Source: Fulvivirga lutimaris (GTDB taxonomy: Bacteria; Bacteroidota; Bacteroidia; Cytophagales; Cyclobacteriaceae). Taken from it: DNA of 50,347 bases. The notes under the pieces are model-generated. The model ran no database searches. It had not been told where the DNA came from and saw only the letters and a program-made list of their open reading frames with translations. Both the position numbers and the translations under genes were made by a program. Positions 47,425 to 50,347 of the stretch are shown piece after piece; the first letter of the stretch is position 1; the number at the start of each line of letters is the position of its first letter. Location: positions 1-50,347 of the forward strand of contig NZ_SMLV01000426.1 of the NCBI RefSeq assembly GCF_009711525.1, read 5' to 3'.

Positions 47425-48950
47425 TCCTTAGGTTTGATCTCTCCGATCTCTCCATTACCACCAACTTTAGTAGTAATGTCTCTAATAACCTTGTCCAATT
47501 CTGTAGTAGAGGTGAACAGATGAGAAACAATATCTGCATCCTTCTTAGGCAATTCTGAATGCTTTAGAAGCTCTATTAGTCCCAAAATATTAGCTACAGG
47601 AGCTCTTAACTCATGGGCATGGAAAAATGCATAATCGGATAACACCTTATTTTGCTCTCTTAATTGCTCTGTTCGCTGCCTGATTTTCTCTTCAAGATTC
47701 TGATTAGAGCTTTCAAGATTTTCATTCATCTGCTGAAGTTTTACAGATTGCGTTTGAAGTTCATCTGCCTGTTTGGCAATCTGCTCACTCTTAGATTGCA
47801 ATGACTTATTGGCCTGCTTTTGAACTGTTCTCTGATTATAGAATGCATTTGCCAGCGCTATGGTTAATATCAAAAGCATGATAACAGCAATGATCATCGT
47901 ATTCTTTTGCTTTACATCTGCCTTCTTTGCTTCATTATCCTTTTGCAAAATTTCAGTTTCGTACTCAGTCTGGATTCTTGCCAGCTGGGCTGATTTTTCT
48001 AAATTAAAAACACTATCCTTTAACTGTGCGTGTTTTTTATAGTGATAATATGCTCTGGCATAATCTTCATTTAGAGAATCTACCTCAGACAGGTATTTCA
48101 ATAGATTAATTTTCACATCGCTTGCACTTGCACTCTCTGCACTTTTAAGGCCTTTTCTAAAATACTGCTCTGATGAATCCAGTTGATTTAAAGCCATATA
48201 TGTACGGCCAAGATTTGTATATACGTAAGACAATCCCCTTACATCTTCACTTTTCAGTCTGGCATTAACTGCTAATTCAAAATACTTTATTGCTCTTGAA
48301 TAATTATTCTGTTTAAAGTGTATGAGGCCTAAACCGTCATATGCATAAGCGAGAACGCGCTGGTCATTTAACTTTTGAGCTCCTGCAATAGCAATATTGT
48401 AATTTTCCTCTGCGCTATCATACTGTCCCATCAGAGTATATAGCTCACCCAAATTGCTATTAGACAAAGGTGACCCACCTACACCATATAATTTTTCCTT
48501 TAATGATAGCGCATGCTTAAGGTAGTCTAAGGAATTCTGATATTCTCCCAGCTTTTTATAGACCTCACCAATATTATTAAGGCAATCTGACCTGCCCTTC
48601 AAATCATCAAGTTTTTGGTATTCTTTAAGTGCATCTAAGTAATGTAAAAGAGCTTGTTCATAATTACCAAACCCCCAATAAACACCTCCCATCACCGCCA
48701 AAGAACGTGCCTGTCCTCTGACGAATTCCATCTCTTTGGCAGCATTGTAAGCAATGGTTACATCATCCTTAGCTACCAGAGGATTAATACTTATATTGTT
48801 AAAGGCTATTTCATTGAGCAACATAACGCGTAATGAATCATCTTCAGCAGTTTTTAGTGCTAGCACCAAACTGTCTAATTGTACCCGCTGAGCCAGTGCT
48901 GATGAAAAAAGAGCGATAACAAGTATGACTAACAATCTTAACCTTAGCAT
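47421..48950 (-). CDS. TPR protein with HisKA phosphoacceptor domain but no ATPase domain
   Basis: This 509-residue protein has signal peptide MLRLRLLVILVIALFSSALA, TPR repeats in the periplasm (about 40-310; for example LNNIGEVYKKLGEYQNSLDYLKHAL), a membrane helix near 350-370 (MIIAVIMLLILTIALANAFY), a long coiled coil (about 375-440) and then a HisKA-type segment. Its H-box is FFHAHELRAPVANILGL with His446 as the expected phosphorylated residue. Only 63 residues follow, ending GEIGEIKPKD, so the HATPase_c domain of a normal histidine kinase is absent. Start: ATG 48950, because the frame extends only two codons to a GTG. It is tandem to a close paralogue that ends at the same point, so it is not a random truncation. 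Confidence 0.85.
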   Translation of the reverse strand: MLRLRLLVILVIALFSSALAQRVQLDSLVLALKTAEDDSLRVMLLNEIAFNNISINPLVAKDDVTIAYNAAKEMEFVRGQARSLAVMGGVYWGFGNYEQALLHYLDALKEYQKLDDLKGRSDCLNNIGEVYKKLGEYQNSLDYLKHALSLKEKLYGVGGSPLSNSNLGELYTLMGQYDSAEENYNIAIAGAQKLNDQRVLAYAYDGLGLIHFKQNNYSRAIKYFELAVNARLKSEDVRGLSYVYTNLGRTYMALNQLDSSEQYFRKGLKSAESASASDVKINLLKYLSEVDSLNEDYARAYYHYKKHAQLKDSVFNLEKSAQLARIQTEYETEILQKDNEAKKADVKQKNTMIIAVIMLLILTIALANAFYNQRTVQKQANKSLQSKSEQIAKQADELQTQSVKLQQMNENLESSNQNLEEKIRQRTEQLREQNKVLSDYAFFHAHELRAPVANILGLIELLKHSELPKKDADIVSHLFTSTTELDKVIRDITTKVGGNGEIGEIKPKD

Positions 48951-49086
48951 AGCCACAAATATACTAATTTGATATACTCTTACGCTGAGCGCATAAATTA
49001 ATCACTTTTCGTTGAGTCCGTTATTAGGATATGAGAGAGACGGTTAAAGAATATCAAACTAACTACAGTGCGAGGGCAATATAGGT

Positions 49087-50347
49087 CTAAGGTTTAATTT
49101 CTCCATTGCCACTTACTTTAGTGGTAATATTTCTTATCACCTTGTCTAACTCAGAAGTCGCGGTATACAAATGTGCTACAACATCTAAGTCCTTTTGCGG
49201 TAGTTCTGAATGTTTAAGCAGTTCAATAAGTCCTAATATATTGGCTACAGGAGCCCTTAACTCATGCGCATGGAAAAACGCATAATCAGACAGCACCTTA
49301 TTCTGTTCTCTGAGTTGTTCCGTTCTCTGTCTTATCTTCTCTTCCAGGTTCTGGTTTGAGTTTTCAAGATTATCATTCATCTCCTGAAGCTTCACAGATT
49401 GTTTCTGTAGTACTGCCGCCTGACTCTCTATCTGCTCACTTTTTGATTTTAAAGCTTTATTCGCATTCTTCTGAACAGTTCTCTGATTGTAAAAAGCATT
49501 GGCCAAAGCAATAGCCAGTATCAGCAACATAATCACCGCAATGATCATGGTGTTCTTCTGTTTTACATCAGCCTGTTTTGCTTCATTATCTTTCTGCAAA
49601 ATTTCTGTTTCATATTCAGTTTGTATTCTTGCCAGCTGTGCCGATTTCTCTAAATTAAAGATGCTATCCTTAAGTTCTGTATGTTTTTTATAATGATAAA
49701 AGGCTTTAGGGTAATCCCCGTTCAGAGAGTCTACTTCGGATAAATTCTTGTAAACATCTATCAAAATATCATCGGCATTTAACGTAATAGAAGTAGCCAG
49801 ACTTTTTCTTAAGTAATACTCAGCGGAGTCAAGTTCATTAAGGCCTTGAAATGCACTACCTAAATTGAAAAGAGCATAAGCAATACCTCTTTGGTCATCT
49901 AGCGATTGTTCTACTTTAATAGCCTCTTTAAAGTAGCTGATGGATTTATTAAACTGACTGGTTTTCAAATACAATGAACCTAGCCCATTGTTAACGTAAG
50001 CATAAATGCGACTACCCTCCTCAATTTTACCATTTAAAGCTGCCATATAACTGTTCTCGGCATTTTCGTATTGACCCATTAGGGTATACAATTCACCAAG
50101 ATTACTATTAGCCAAAGGAGAGCCTCCAACACCGAGTACAGACTCCTTGAGAGATAGTGCATGCTTAAGGTAGTTTAAGGCGTTATCATAATCGCCAATC
50201 TTTTTATATACCTCTCCAATATTATTAAGACAAATTGAACGACCTATAACATCATCAAGCTTCTGATATTCCTTTAAAGCCGACAAATAGTTCTCCAATG
50301 ATTTTTGATAGTCACCAAATCCCCAATAGGCGCCACCTGTTACAGTT
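49087..50347 (-). CDS. Paralogue of the TPR/HisKA protein (5' end cut by window)
   Basis: This is a 403-codon-plus gene that is open to the right window edge; its first visible residues (GGAYWGFGDYQKSLENYLSA) align with residues 67-85 of the neighbouring paralogue, so roughly 65-70 residues are missing. It has TPR repeats, a membrane helix (MIIAVIMLLILAIALANAF), a coiled coil and the same H-box FFHAHELRAPVANILGL. Only 58 residues follow the His, ending NITTKVSGNGEIKP. Like its neighbour it therefore has no HATPase_c domain. The membrane-to-H-box part is nearly identical in protein sequence to the neighbour, while the TPR part differs more, so the sensor part has diverged after tandem duplication. 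Gap between the two genes: 136 bases. Confidence 0.85.
   Translation of the reverse strand, partial: TVTGGAYWGFGDYQKSLENYLSALKEYQKLDDVIGRSICLNNIGEVYKKIGDYDNALNYLKHALSLKESVLGVGGSPLANSNLGELYTLMGQYENAENSYMAALNGKIEEGSRIYAYVNNGLGSLYLKTSQFNKSISYFKEAIKVEQSLDDQRGIAYALFNLGSAFQGLNELDSAEYYLRKSLATSITLNADDILIDVYKNLSEVDSLNGDYPKAFYHYKKHTELKDSIFNLEKSAQLARIQTEYETEILQKDNEAKQADVKQKNTMIIAVIMLLILAIALANAFYNQRTVQKNANKALKSKSEQIESQAAVLQKQSVKLQEMNDNLENSNQNLEEKIRQRTEQLREQNKVLSDYAFFHAHELRAPVANILGLIELLKHSELPQKDLDVVAHLYTATSELDKVIRNITTKVSGNGEIKP

Noticed and set aside
47421-48950. Reading the TPR/HisKA gene as a frameshifted kinase pseudogene
   Set aside because: Its tandem paralogue ends at the same place with the same tail and no ATPase-like frame was noticed downstream.
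1-50347. CRISPR array, tRNA/rRNA genes, insertion sequence or prophage
   Set aside because: No regularly spaced repeats, cloverleaf-like sequences, transposase or integrase-like proteins, or terminal inverted repeats were seen.

Overview
The window looks like an ordinary stretch of chromosome from a Bacteroidota bacterium, most likely of the order Cytophagales (Fulvivirga/Marivirga-like; the genus is a guess). Support: AT-rich DNA, many exported proteins whose signal peptides end in SxAQ or FGQ, two-domain FtsX/MacB permeases, a tricorn protease, DUF4252, DUF5916, DUF2807 and DUF4097-type proteins, ECF sigma factors with custom anti-sigma partners, and a TAnnTTTG-type promoter. There are no rRNA, tRNA, CRISPR, prophage or transposon signatures. 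About 46 protein genes are supported, plus one possible 53-residue ORF.

Layout. 1-6365: an LtaS-like sulfatase cut by the left edge, DUF2062 membrane protein, a small ORF, a serine-rich DUF2807 solenoid protein, an FtsX/MacB permease and a TerB-like protein. 6399-9226: a coupled pair, amidohydrolase lipoprotein followed by a D-threonine-aldolase-like PLP enzyme. 9308-11763: an outer-membrane-type protein and an ABC-2 exporter. 11991-14676: an ECF sigma / anti-sigma / three DUF4252 operon with a recognisable autoregulatory promoter. 14757-18435: PdeM, VF530, a lipid-hydrolase-like MBL enzyme, a small immunity-like protein and a membrane protein. 18479-23502: tricorn protease and a divergent serine hydrolase. 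23566-26735: small membrane protein, PrcB-like lipoprotein, thioredoxin and an Upf1-like helicase. 26841-31846: a TraB-like protein, pullulanase, a sugar isomerase and a DUF819 transporter. 31841-34057: DUF5916 outer membrane protein. 34241-37403: ECF sigma, HEAT-repeat anti-sigma and two DUF4097-like exported proteins. 37657-41256: a membrane-bound AraC-type regulator and an M1-type metallopeptidase. 41585-46269: acetyltransferase, cyclase and pyruvate carboxylase. 46387-50347: a heme-binding protein, a CxxC protein and two tandem TPR/HisKA proteins, the second cut by the right edge.

Working together. Two separate envelope-stress-like modules stand out, each made of an ECF sigma factor, a single-pass anti-sigma factor and exported small proteins. 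The second uses HEAT repeats as its extracytoplasmic part. The tandem TPR proteins at the right end carry a histidine-kinase phosphoacceptor domain but stop before any ATPase domain, which makes them the most unusual signalling candidates here. Several exported enzymes (tricorn, serine hydrolase, pullulanase, M1-type peptidase, MBL hydrolase) suggest a heterotrophic, polymer-degrading lifestyle.

Regulatory details visible in the sequence are a GTAAC-N16-CGTC ECF promoter, two copies of TATCTTCG set 21-22 nt before start codons, several perfect inverted repeats, and three terminators whose stem contains the stop codon of the gene they end.
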